DNA of 64,000 bases, taken from Boswellia sacra (taxonomy: Eukaryota; Streptophyta; Magnoliopsida; Sapindales; Burseraceae). Numbering within the stretch: the stretch's first letter is position 1; the number at the start of each line of letters is the position of its first letter. Below, one piece after another: positions 25,080-36,047 of the stretch. The position numbers and the translations under genes are program-made. Under the pieces are notes generated by a model that saw only the letters and a program-made list of their open reading frames with translations, did not search any database and was not told the origin of the DNA. The stretch spans positions 186,001-250,000 of the forward strand of contig SNVD02007182.1 in assembly GCA_013180625.2 (NCBI GenBank), given 5' to 3'.

Positions 25080-26030
25080 AACTCTTGAAAAAGGATCATC
25101 CAGTGATGTGAAATGATTAGTGCCAAAAAGCATTTTCGAAGATTAAGATGTACTTGTAGGATCCGTTAGTTTTGAGACCACTAAAACATGGCAAGAATCT
25201 GATTCTCTATTTGGCTCTTGAGAAAGAGGCCATAGGTGCTTTGTTGACACAAGAAGATAAGAATGGGGTAGAACATGCTATTTATTATCTTAGCAAGAAA
25301 TTGCTACTATACGAGACGAAGTATTGCTATGTAAAGAAAATGTGCTTAGCCATGGTTTGGCTCTCAAAGAAATTAAGGCATTGTTTTCAGTCTTATAAGA
25401 TTAAGGTTGCCATGATTCATCAGATGTAAGAAGCACCATGTTTGGTGGGAAAACTAGCAAGATGGCTAATCTAGTTGGCAGAAATTAATATTGAGTATGT
25501 CACCAAAAAGGTAGTTAAAGGAAGAGTAGTTGCAAAATTTTTGGTCATAAATCTGATCGATGATGATGAATCATGGGAGTTGGATTTCTCAGATGAATAT
25601 CTGAGGGTAATTTTGATAGTACGATGGAGAATGTTCTTTGACAAAGATGTTAATAGAAATGGTGTCGGAATAGAAGTTATTCTGGTCTCGTCAACTGAAG
25701 AAGTCATTCCTTTTGCTAAGAAGTTGGAGTTTAGAGTCACCAATAACATGGCTGAGTACAAAGCCTGTGTCTATGAGCTAGAAATTGTGATAGCGATGGG
25801 CATTGATGAAATTGAAGTCTTGGGAGACTCAAAGCTAGTAATCTTCCAGGCTAACAAAGATTAAGAGTTACAGGAAGATAGGTTGAAATTGTACCTTGAG
25901 CACATTAGAAGGTTGATTGGGACATTCAAGCAGTGCACCTTCGCCTATCTTCCCGAAAATGAGAATCAGATGGTCGACATCTTAGCTTCTTTGGCATCAA
26001 TTTGGGTGAACACTTAAGAGTTATTGGTAA
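25080..26030 (+). pseudogene. RNase H and second (archaeal-type) RNase H of G2
   Basis: 25,172-25,429 reads LILYLALEKEAIGALLTQED and YYLSKKLLLYETKYC, the gypsy RT/RNase H connection. 25,475-25,864 contains FRVTNNMAEYKACVYELEI and IDEIEVLGDSKLVIFQ, the archaeal-type RNase H with its conserved NNxAEY and GDS. The trace continues to FAYLPENENQMVDILASLAS. Dual RNase H supports the Tat lineage. The frame is broken at 25,862 by a stop. Confidence 0.75.
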
Positions 26031-26737
26031 GACCAATCATTATAGCACAAGTGTAGGGGTTCTTCTTACATGGAACCTCTGATAATGGAAGAATAAGTAG
26101 ATGAAAAGCCATGCTTCTATGATTTGAAGAGATTCCTAAAAGAGAGGATTCTGTCAGATAAGGCCAACGAGAAAGACAAGGTTATATTGCGAAGGTTGGC
26201 CCAATATTTTACTTGTCATCAAGGAGAGATGTACAAGAGAATACAAGAGATGTACAACATTTTACTTGTCATCAAGAATAGGGAAGACCACTGGCAAGCA
26301 ATCAAAGGATTGTCGACCGACTATCTGATTTTCAGTTGACGATTTTATGATAGTCGATCGACGGACTAACAGCCAGCCAGCATTGATCAGGGCAAAAGGC
26401 CCTTTGATTCCCTCTTTTTTGTTTTTTTTTTAACTTTTAGATTGCGTATCGACCAGCTGTTTCGAGTGCGTGATTTTCAGATTTTGTAATTTTGATCAAA
26501 TTGAACAAATGATGATGAGAAAACAAATTTGAACAAATTCGGATGTAAATTGATCAAAATACGCACAGTTTGAGGAGCATTGTACGAAACTGAAAATAGA
26601 AAATTTTCATTGAGTCTTTGAAATTTGATTGCTCTAATTATACATCATGAAAAGTTGAAACAACAAAAGTTTGTACATGAAAGCTAAATGAATAAAAACA
26701 AAGAAATCAACATGAAAGAAGCTAATGGTGACAATCC

Positions 26738-28990
26738 TCACTCTTCACCGTCATCATCATCATCGATAGAGAAGGCAGCAACCTGAGCTTGAAGGCGCTC
26801 AATCTCTTGCTCCGGACGAACATTTTCCTGATGACTTGTCTAATCCAAGCAAGAAGCATATAGTAAGAAAAATTGGTAAGATAGGAGTCATGCATACATG
26901 AAGCATAGAGTAGTGTTTTCCTTGATATTGGTGAGATATCTGTAAGACACACCCATAAAAAGCAACTTGCATCCAGAAGACACGCTCTATGGAAGATCGT
27001 GGTACCTATATTGCATTATAGTTTTTATGACTAACAAATATTTGAAGAATAACAAGAAACTTAAAGAATAAATAGTCAAAAGACTTACCAGAGTGGTATC
27101 ATGAAGAACGAAAGAAATAGGCATGGTCAAATCCTCGGTGATCATGTGATTACTAATCTGTCTGCTAGCATCCCACGTGTAGACTACATTGCTAGGGGAG
27201 GCCTGGAGGTCGCTAATCATATGACCAGCTGGAATGACTGGAGTAGTTATAAGGGTTGGAGGTAGACGCAGCTATTCAGTAGCAACAACAGAAGAGACAA
27301 ATGTGTCGGCATTAGAAGAAGAAACCCTCGATCTTTTCCCACGACGAGCAAAAGAGCTATCAGTACGACTGAAAAAGCCACGAGCAGCACTAGCAGGGGG
27401 ATGAGAAACCTCATCAACAGATCGACCTAGCCTAATATAGAGCAATATGGCTCGAGTCTAATCAATATAAGAAATTATCATCACTGGGAACTCAATCTCG
27501 CTTAAGTGAATCCCAGCCGTGTAATCTGGCACATTCGACTCCATAGCCAAATCAATTGAGTCTATCATTAGAATTGGCAGAGAATAAGGAATCAGATGAT
27601 GCTCTAGGCCTTCAAACCAATCCAAAACACGGTCACCTAGATACCACATCCTACTATGAACACATGGGATAAGGATGTGGTAGTTGACAAATGGGGTAGC
27701 AATCTGCATAACAACTGACCAACCCTTAATGGGCTCCTACGACTCAAAACGAATTTGCAAAGAATAGAAATATTAACTATAATGTCTTTTATCTTGTCCA
27801 AGGTCATCATGTGGATATAATCATGAAAGAAGTCGAGCTCATGAGATCTCTCGTGCTCTGTATGACGTGTAACCTACCTCTTCATCCACGGGAAAAAAAG
27901 TCCTGGTAGGCAGGAAGTGGGGATGGCACAATGCCCAATTCGTAGGCCCACATTTGTTATAAACAAGATAGAATCAGAAATGGAATTCATACAGACATGA
28001 CATAAAGGTGGCAAAAAGGAAAATAAATTACCTCAAGTAATGAAGCAAAACTGTAATCGCGGTAACACCTGGACAAGCACAGTCTAAACCAAAATACAAC
28101 TGGCCGAGAGTAACACGGCCCTAGTTAGAAGTCCTCACTCGATCGAGATCCTAGAGGGCAAGAAGCATAGTCAAGAAGGTAGTGTTATACGCATTGGCAA
28201 AACGTGTTGAATCGAGTAGATACACGATGAAGCTACATGCATATTGATCCACATTAACTAGAGTCAAATTTGATCTCCCCCTCTAATTTTGATAAGTGTA
28301 GTGTACCGAATCACGATGTTGTTCTTAATCTTCACGTTGCACCTAAGAAGCTGACGATCTAAATTTTGTAGATCTCGAGTTCGTGATACGAGTATCAATG
28401 GGTATAACCTCTCCACCACACAGAAGGCTAGTTAGAGCGACAATGTCAAGAGGTGTCATAGTCATCTCACCAACCAAAAGATGGAAAGTGTAGGTCGTGT
28501 CCATCCACCTCTCACATAGAGTAGCCAGTGCTTGACGATCAGTGTGTCGAGCAGTATGTGAAAGACAAGTAATAAACTTATAGAAACTAGTAGTAGCAAT
28601 CTTATTTCTAACAACATCATTCTTTATCTCTAAGAACCAAGTGTGAGCTCTAGAAAACGACCCCCACATCTTGTTCTCATGGAAATCCTAAAGCAAGAAA
28701 TTGAAGTCTGTACATGAATATATGCATAGAAAAATTCCTAAAAAATAGAAGACTGAAGAATGAAGAAGGGTGCACACTTGGGTGATCATGTGGGAATCCA
28801 CGTCGTAGACAGCAGGCACCTCTTGGTCTTTCAAAAAATCCTTTAATATTGATTTTCAAATTGAGTCTCTCTCATTCAAGTCAAGATGGATTGGATGACC
28901 CGCCGTTGGAAAAAGGAATCTAAGACAAGCGTATAGGAGAAAACAGGAGGCAAATCAGATGAAAAACGAAGAAACGACGCACGAATGAAA
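26738..28990 (-). pseudogene. Antisense plant-mobile-domain (PMD) gene inside G2
   Basis: Minus-strand exons carry the PMD signature: LKDFLKDQEVPAVYDVDSHM (near 28,840-28,780), then an inferred intron (CAA|GTGTGC to TTTAG|GATTT). The exon at 28,680-28,343 has WFLEIKNDVVRNKIATTSFY and ERWMDTTYTFHLLVGEMTMT-PLDIVALTSLLCGG. Further pieces are STRFANAYNTTFLTMLLALQ, QLYFGLDCACPG and a tail ending FSIDDDDDGEE with stop at 26,738. PMD (PF10536-type) proteins occur as host genes and as passengers of transposons. A few stops are present, so it is probably decayed, although the 28.3-28.7 kb exon is clean. The ATG could not be fixed. Confidence 0.75.
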
Positions 28991-28994
28991 TGGA

Positions 28995-29125
28995 AGAAGG
29001 TGAAGGATCCATATATAGACCCTTCACTGTCAACCGGTAGTCAAATTATCGGGCTGCTATTGGCTAACCATCAATCGACAGTTAAATCATTGATCGACAG
29101 TCCTTACACAGTCGATCGGCTGTCC
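28995..29125 (-). promoter_or_regulatory. Candidate promoter of the antisense PMD gene
   Basis: Read on the minus strand, a TATA-like CTATATATGG (about 29,009-29,018) lies upstream of the PMD exons. Behind it are several copies of a CGATCGACTGT-like motif (near 29,100-29,120, 29,085-29,100 and 29,065-29,085). Similar motifs occur upstream of the TATA boxes in the G2 LTRs (18,640-18,690 and 30,840-30,960) and again at 26,305-26,470. The promoter role is inference. Confidence 0.45.
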
Positions 29126-29829
29126 CTATAATGAAGGGCAAAAACATAAAAAAAGAGAAAAGAAAAGAAGAAAGAAGAAAGGAAGAAAAAGAAAAAGAAA
29201 AAAAGAAGAGGAAAAGAAAAGAAAAGAGAAGAAAAACTCTACATCGACCTTAAGACACTGAAAGAATTTTTGAAACGTACCAATGATGAGCACTCGGCCG
29301 TGACAATAGCTTAACAACTTGCAAGGAAAGATGAGTAACATCGATCGATGAAATCATCAGTTTGAATCACATAGAAGAATTCTTTCATGGACTAGAAAGT
29401 AGCTCATTGGAAAACACACCACGGGAGGTAAAACTTGAATTGATTTAAAAATCATCAAGAGATGTTTGATAATTCGCAGGAACTTGTAAGAGCGACGAAG
29501 AGATCCCCGGTGAACATGAGAATCAACAACCTAATATGAACCCCCTAATGAAGAATCCTACGAATGCAAAACCTAAAGAGATCAAGAATAAAGAATAATG
29601 AATCAAAGAATTTTCCCTAGTGGACTGGAAGAAATCAAGAAAAGAAGAATGAAGAATACTTAGAAGATGGGCATGAAACCCAATGAATGTAAAGTTTGAA
29701 TAGATCAAAAAAGAATGAAGAAAGCCGAAGGCAAAAAGTGTGAAAAAGTCTAAAGACCACAAAGCAGTGTATGATAGATGTTTTTTCGATGGGTATGCAT
29801 TAGAAGAAACCCTAAGAAGTATATGCATT
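29126..29829. other. Purine-rich spacer in G2
   Basis: 29,145-29,245 is an A/G-rich stretch (AAGAAGAAAGGAAG-like). Long ORFs on the opposite strand here are Phe-rich artefacts of it. The remainder is non-coding with no recognisable domain. Confidence 0.5.
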
Positions 29830-30205
29830 TAAGAGTGTTCTAAGCCCTTATAATAGACACAAGCCCTAAGTAGAGGCACACTGAGAGTACTGAAAACCCT
29901 AAGAAGTGGGTGCACTTAAGAGTGTTCAAAGCCCCTAAAATAGACACAAGCCTTGAGAAGAGGCGCACTGAAGAATATTGTAAACCCTAAGAAGTTTGTG
30001 CACTTAAGAGTGTTCTAACCCCTTAGAATAGGCATAAGTCCTAAAAAAAGGCATAATGAAGAGTTTTGAAAACTCTAAGAATTAGGTGCACTTAAAAGTG
30101 TTTAAAGCCCTCAGAATAGGTGCATTGAAGAGTGCTAACAAACCATAGAAAGTAGGTACACTGAAGAGTGTTAGAAACCCTAGAAAGTAGGTGCACTAAA
30201 AAGTA
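29830..30205 (+). repeat. Tandem repeat, unit about 87 bp, about four diverged copies
   Basis: Each unit opens AAGAGTGTTCTAAGCCCC-like, passes through TAGACACAAGCCC and AGGCRCACTGAAGAG, and closes AACCCTAAGAAGTNGGTGCACTT. Three regular units are followed by one rearranged unit. Tandem repeats between pol and the 3' LTR are typical of Tat/Ogre elements. Confidence 0.75.
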
Positions 30206-30219
30206 TTCTATCTTAGCAT

Positions 30220-30447
30220 TGTAAGGATGCACTTCAAGCATTAGAAGGATGCATTTGTCTGCACTAGAAGGGTGTACATTACGCATAATAAGAATGGACA
30301 TGTTCGCACTAGAATAGTTCATTGCATGCATTAGAAGGATGCACATTAGCCCTTGAATGGGCATATCAACCCTTGGTCGGGCATATTAGCCCTTGAGTGG
30401 GCACATTAACCCTCAAGTGGGCACATCAGCCCTTGAGTGGGCACATC
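30220..30447 (+). repeat. Short tandem repeats, clean 20-bp units at 30,350-30,447
   Basis: Five consecutive ~20-bp units of type AGCCCTTGAGTGGGCACATC run to 30,447. They are preceded (30,220-30,349) by looser units built on CACTAGAAGGGTG and TTAGAAGGATGCA. It is distinct from the 87-bp array just upstream. Confidence 0.75.
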
Positions 30448-30601
30448 TTTTTTTATAGAAATCGAGGAGGAAAGCGGACAATGAGAAGTCTGACATAATA
30501 CAAATAAAGGTGAAAAGGCCAAGATGGGAGAAGGAAAGACGAAGCAAGAGTACTTTGTGGATCTTTGTGTCTCATAAACTTCTCCAAAGTAGTAGGCAAA
30601 C

Positions 30602-32294
30602 TGTAGACTCATTGATGAAGTAAGGATGAATATCGAGCAATGAAAATGATCAAAACGCCCGTGGAAGCAAAAGGAAGAAAAGTGAGAAGAAACTAACTAA
30701 GAGTCTTGGAAACTAACACTTGACTTCCAAAAATCACAAAAATTAATCTAGAACGAATCTGTTGAACTGAAACAATTATGTGCCATCGAACATACGAGGG
30801 TCAAAAGGTATTGCACTAAAAAAATGTAAAAGAAGAGGGATTGGTCGGCCATAACTGGTCATCTGTTATCGGTTGTCCTACCACCGGTCGGTTATCCACC
30901 TATAGTCGACCTGCTATTGTAGGACAGCCGACCAGTAGTCCTTACATCGTTGACCATCTGTTCTTTAAGAATTCTGGGAAAATTTTGTTGGAAACCTTCC
31001 ATTTTTGTTTTCTCCTTCTTTTTTTCAACTCAACCCTCTCCTATATAAAAACCCTCTCTCCTTACTTTTTAACACACATCAAATTCATCTCTTCTCTCTT
31101 TTGAAGACACACTTGAGAATTCAAGGAATCTTTTCCAGTCTAAAGTTTTCCAACGTTTTATATTACTCTAAAGCCAGAAATTTTGTCCTAAGAGCAGTTC
31201 TCTCTTATTTTTCTAGCTTTATTTATGCTTAGAGAAAGCATGTCTATGATTTATTTTAATGCTTAGAAAAAGTATGTTTAGGATTTATTTTAATACTTAG
31301 AAGCATGTTTAGGATTTTATAGAATTGTTTACTCTTTTATTTGTTTTGTAAGGTGGATAAGTATATCAAGGTAAGTACGCTTTCCCTTCTTTATTATAAT
31401 CATGTTTAGGAGTTTATCTTCTTTGCGAATGCTTAGAATCATACTTATGAGCATATGTTTAGAATCATGCTTAAAAGCAGATGATTAGAATTATTTTAGG
31501 AAAACTTACAATTGCTTTGAAGCATGCTAGGAAATTGTACATTGTTATGAATTATGCTAGAATAGCAATAGGTGGAATTACCATAATAAGAATTATCAAA
31601 TTTAGGTCAAAGTACCATGATTCTAGATTATGGCTTTGTATGAATGAATGTGTGAATCTACTTGTAGAGGCTTAATAGACATTGAATAAACTCACATATG
31701 GTGGTGAGAGATTCATTATCTATTAATTCTCAAATTGACTATTTATATTTAATATTCGAATATGTGATTTATCGTGGATGAATGTATGGAATATTTTATA
31801 TAATTTATTTAATTTATTGTCGAAGAGCAATGTAATCATCTCCCATATCCTCCATGTTTGAAAAGAAATATAATTCAATTCTCCTCCCTCTTTCTTTATA
31901 TGAATATACAACTATCGTTGATTGAATATCACCTCACATAATTAATGAAGATAAAACTTGAAATGTGTCAATAAAATGAAAAACCTAATTGGACTGTATA
32001 GCAGTATGAGCTATTCTTATTTGGTATACCCTAGTGGAGGTCAGATTTTGATTCGGGGTGAGGCGAATGTCTCGTACCTAACTTCCCGAACTCATCTATA
32101 AACGGATTAGGGTAGTTTAGGTCATAAAGCGAGGGATTGGATTGCCTTTATTTATTCTCAACTGACTAATTGAATGGCAACTCCATTTCTTCAGATGTGG
32201 TCATAGCTCGTTTGTGTTCCCTTAAGCCTCGAAATAGGCTTTGACATAGTGTCGTGATCGTAAACGCTTTGACAGTATAAAAGCTCCATTCACA
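30602..32294 (+). repeat. 3' LTR of G2
   Basis: Co-linear partner of 18288-20130, starting TGTAGACTCATTGATGAAG and ending CTCCATTCACA. TATA region CCTATATAAAAACCCTC at about 31,041-31,057. A 120-bp segment upstream (30,840-30,960) is rich in GGTCGG/GTCGACC/GACCATCTGT motifs, including the inverted pair TGGTCGGCC and CAGCCGACCAG. Confidence 0.85.
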
Positions 32295-32640
32295 AACTGA
32301 TCGTTAATATGGTCAACCTCCTACTAGTGTTTAACTTTTAGATCACTATCTGAGCTAATAAAGGATGACCAGTCACTCTCTCTATCAATGTCTACCACTT
32401 CGTGATTAAGGGGGTTTTGCTCTACCTTGCGATATTGGCCAAATAAAGCTTGATAAAACTCATTAGCCTCCTTGTGGTGGGTTGTAGGATCCCTATTCCT
32501 TGCTTACTGGCTTTGATGACTTGGTCCCCCTTGTAGCACTATAACAGTCTTAATTCTAGCCTTCAGCAAAAATAAGACGGAACCATTAGTCATCAAACCA
32601 AATCTACTAAGAAAGAGAGAAGATGAGACAAAAGAAATGT
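32295..32640 (-). pseudogene. Antisense ORF of G1, upstream part
   Basis: The minus strand reads VIVLQGGPSHQSQ, then RDPTTHHKEANEFYQALFGQ, then YRKVEQNPLNHEVVDIDRES and DWSSFISSDSDLKVKH. It runs straight into the G2 3' LTR junction and would continue at 18,287. It is therefore the 5' part of the antisense gene at 16,399-18,287, separated by the 14-kb insertion. Stops are present. Confidence 0.55.
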
Positions 32641-35205
32641 CAAAGGACCAAGTTGAAAAAGTTTTAAGATAGCCTCGAAGAACCCTTTAAATTCCCCCTG
32701 GAAAATTATCAAGTTGCTCCCTGACCAAAAAAAAGGTGTTCCTATGGTTAGTATACTTTAGGAATTTTTAATTAAGCTCCTAAAAATTTTTGGGCTCGTA
32801 AAGTTTAGATTTTACAAAAAGACCCCTCAGCTAAAAATTATATAGAAGCTCGTGATCGCACGCACTCGCCATAACACACCCAGGCAAGCATTCTTGCCTC
32901 TTGCCCGCTTTCTACTTGACTGCTTGCCCTGTGCACGCTCGCTGCTCGCCTGATCGCGTCTGTCCTTGTCTTTCTCATGCACCGCTCGTCCCTCGCCCTT
33001 CTCTCCTCGACGCTCGCCCATCTCTCCTAGTCCCTCACAATTTGCCCGAGTGCCCAAGCACACTGTACAAGTCTCCAGTCGTGCACTCATATCTTCTCGC
33101 CACTACCTCATGCTTCATGCTTAGTAGTGATCGCCATTCACCCCTCCAGCCATGTCTCAGACCACCACTGGGTCTATTGCGCACAAGTGGCCCCGAATGG
33201 TGTTTTCCAAAGTCATTACAGCGTGTTGATCGCGCTTCTAACCAGCTGATAGATGTTCCACCAAGTGCACCCAACCCAAGCGGCACTTCGATTACACATA
33301 ACTACAAACCCAGTATATCTCCTTCGTTTTCAAGTTTCATGTGTCTAAATTTTTTGTTTTTCACATGCACCTTCATGGTTTTATTTTGTTTATATTATGA
33401 TTAGAATGCCGGTTGTTCAGGTGGGTTCAATATGATGTTCATCATAATTAAAAAAAAAAAGGAGCTAAGTGCCACCAAACCATGCGTAACATATCTTCGC
33501 GCTTGTTTTTTTTTTTCCCCTCTCTACATGACTATATATCTTAATTGGTTTCACGTAATTCCTGTTCTGGGTGGTTATGTATTCCAATTTATTTCGAGTA
33601 TGGTTATTAACAAGCTTACTGTATCAGATAGCTACAATATCTTTGCAGCTTAGAATTGATTTATAAAAGCGTAGCCACCAGGTCAGTCAAAGCACTTTTG
33701 GTACAAGTTAATAGCATACCTGAACATGGTTTTAAATGCTCCAACTTTTGTAACCTAGTGTCATAAAGTTTCAAGCTTTAAGGTACCTTGCGCAATATTA
33801 TATACTGCACATTGCATGTCCTTCATCTCTTTTCTACTTGGGTTGCATATCTCAGCCATGGTTCTTGTATTCAAACCGTACACCAGACTAAATTGTTTTG
33901 GTTTCAAGTTGATTTCCATTTACATGCCAGAGCTCATTTGTTATCTTTTTAATATTCTCCAAAATATTTTGATAAGTTCTAACAAGTAACATAAAATTTT
34001 GGGTCTTAGTAGCATGCTTAGTATATGCCGCGCGCACTTTATACATTACATTTTTCTCTATACTTATCGGTACTTATTTTTCATATATATATGTCAAATT
34101 GTTTTAGACAAGTTTCAGTAAGCTTTCTTGTATCAGCCTATTTGATATGCGTTTCTCCGCCATGCTTTACATCCTTACCATGTTAAAGTATTTTAAATAT
34201 TCTTACTATGCTTGACAATTTCAATATTGCAATTAAGGTATCTAAATTATCAAACTTTATTTCCCTTTGCTATGCTTACCAATTTAGTATATGCATCGCC
34301 AATTCGCCATTGTGTTTGACGTGTTTTAGATATGTTTCATCCTCTATTCCATTCATAACAGGCTCACTAAGTTTTGTAGCCGGCATCGAGCCTTCCTACA
34401 TACTTCCACTTGTTTAAGGGAATTTTCACATGTTTATTATGCCTAATGTTCATCATGGTCTAGCATCCATATCTTCCTATATTAGAAACAAATATATATT
34501 TCATGGAGGATTTTATCTTATGTGCTACAGGCTGTTATGTTTAATTGCTTCGGGTCAGTCATTACTAGCCCACTTTTGGATTATTTTTTTATAATGTAAA
34601 GCATGCCAATTAATTTTATCATGCAAAGCTAGAAATAGCAGCCCTAGTACGTTAAATCTACTTCATGCATTCTAGGCGGCTGCATGTCTTTATTACATAG
34701 GATATTGTTCATGTTAATTCAATGCAATTTTGTCGAATATGCACTTACTAAGATGCAATAAAGAATGCTCACAGGTTTCAAAGAAGCTAGAATGAAAATT
34801 ACAGAGTTTACCTTGTCAGAATATTTACACTGGACGACCTTCTCCACTTGCCTGCCAAAAACTCCCTCTTTCTTTTGAACGAGACCTACTCATTGTAACT
34901 TTCTATCGAAGGTGGTGAAAATTAGAGGAAGGAAGGCTTTAAAAAGAAATAAATCTTCCCTCAAATTTGACCATATCAATATTTGCCATATGATGCCTAC
35001 ATAAGGTCACCTAAGTTTATTTAATCAAACCCAATAGGCTCATTAACATATGTGACAACCCCTTGAGGTTCAAGCCACCTAAGCCGACATATATGACAAA
35101 ATTATGCCTTCGGGCCTTCTTGCCAATCTATTAAAATTACACCCCTAAATAATTCAATAGCTCCTACTTCAACCCATTATTCGACTTGGGCCTAGAGGGA
35201 CTACT
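32641..35205. other. Non-coding, probable unclassified insertion in G1
   Basis: No coding region. About 32,870-33,300 is unusually GC-rich and repetitive in GCTCGCC/CTCGCCC. From 33,400 to about 34,790 the sequence is AT-rich, with CACTAAGTTTTGTAGCC near 34,360, a phrase reminiscent of chromovirus-type gypsy LTRs. The block may be a solo LTR of about 2 kb, but I found no convincing ends or target duplication. 34,791-35,205 looks like G1 3' sequence. Confidence 0.35.
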
Positions 35206-35559
35206 GTTATGGTCATATCAAACTAGATCTTAATTAAATCTAATACAGTAAGCCCATTATTTGAGCCTATTGTTTGGGTTCCACAATGGCCCTCATGATC
35301 TCTATATAAACTCTCTAAATATTCACTCAAAGTATGCACATTTTTCTCTAAACTTTTTCTCTCTAAATTTCCCTTGCTTTTGAGAACTTCTCTCTCTAGG
35401 AAATTATCTTAGAAAATTTGGGTGTGTTAGAAACTAACTTGAGCATCGGAGGGTTCTCGTTGTCGCCCTTGACCATTTTCTTTGTTTTAAGGACCAGGAC
35501 CCAACATTTTGCCCGAGCTTCAACCCGCTTTCTGGCCGTCCGAAAATCATGCATCAACA
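35206..35559 (+). repeat. 3' LTR of G1
   Basis: Matches 9788-10170 in order, starting TGTTATGGTCATATC and ending CATGCATCAACA. It is followed directly by the right ATATG target duplication (35,560-35,564). TATA region TCTATATAAACTCTCTAAA at about 35,302. Confidence 0.85.
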
Positions 35560-35564
35560 ATATG

Positions 35565-36047
35565 TATCATTAAGATGGGAAGAGAAATTACCGTTAAAAA
35601 TTATTATATTAAATATTTGATAACTTAAAAATTATAATTAATGAAGTTAATTAACCTGCATATATTCCCAGTAAAAATATCATATCTAATTTAAATAAGT
35701 AAGATTGTGGTTATGCTACCACTTATTTGCAACTCGCAAAATTCTAATCTGATCCAATCTGCAAATTGAAATCAATTCATAGATTAGATTGGGTTAGATT
35801 ATAATTTTTGTAGAATGGGTTGGATTTTAGATTAACCTAATCCAATCTGCATTTCTGTCATCCTTATTTATTGATATAATTTCCCAATCAATTCAAATTT
35901 CTACTGCTCAAGATCTACATAAAAAATAAACTTACATCCTATATATGATGATGCAACCAATTGACAACTCCTCCATGGACATTAGTTGGTTAGCATCAAT
36001 TTTCAAGATATAAATGAAGGTCCTCTTATCTTTGAATACTTCCTTTA
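35565..36047. other. Spacer between G1 and the copia element
   Basis: AT-rich and non-coding. Near 35,740-35,860 the words GATTAGATTGGGTTAGATT and AACCTAATCCAATCTGCA form an imperfect inverted repeat. It ends in CTTTA, the left target duplication of the copia element. Confidence 0.5.

Larger units (their letters stand above)
18288..32294 (+). mobile_element. Tat-type Ty3/gypsy retrotransposon G2, nested in G1
   Basis: Direct LTRs (18288-20130 and 30602-32294) surround gag, protease, a G-patch-like segment, RT, RNase H, a second archaeal-type RNase H, an antisense PMD gene and tandem repeats. The primer site resembles the TGGCGACTCC..CTGGGGA type of Ogre-like Tat elements. No integrase is recognisable between the second RNase H (ending about 26,030) and the antisense gene. 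LTRs are diverged and carry indels, so this is an old copy, but younger than G1, which it interrupts. I could not find a clear target duplication. Confidence 0.8.
9788..35559 (+). mobile_element. Old Tat-type Ty3/gypsy retrotransposon G1, split by G2
   Basis: Direct LTRs at 9788-10170 and 35206-35559 are flanked by a perfect 5-bp target duplication, ATATG (9783-9787 and 35560-35564). The order is LTR, primer site, gag, protease, RT, RNase H with an extra (archaeal-like) RNase H, integrase, an antisense ORF, and LTR. The gag-protease-RT-dual-RNase H-integrase order, short LTRs and antisense 3' ORF fit the Tat lineage. All ORFs are riddled with stops. The span is 25.8 kb because G2 (14 kb) and at least one unclassified insertion lie inside it. 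Confidence 0.85.

Noticed and set aside
29126..29341. Phe-rich minus-strand ORF resembling a membrane protein
   Set aside because: It is produced by an A/G-rich tract (29,145-29,245); no gene signals support it.
30220..30447. Possible CRISPR-like array
   Set aside because: Units are contiguous without unique spacers, and the sequence is a plant retrotransposon; it is a plain tandem repeat.
32901..33404. 167-codon plus-strand ORF rich in Ser, Pro and Leu
   Set aside because: It follows from the GC-rich CTCGCC repeats, has no recognisable domain and lies in a transposon-derived block with a competing open frame on the other strand.
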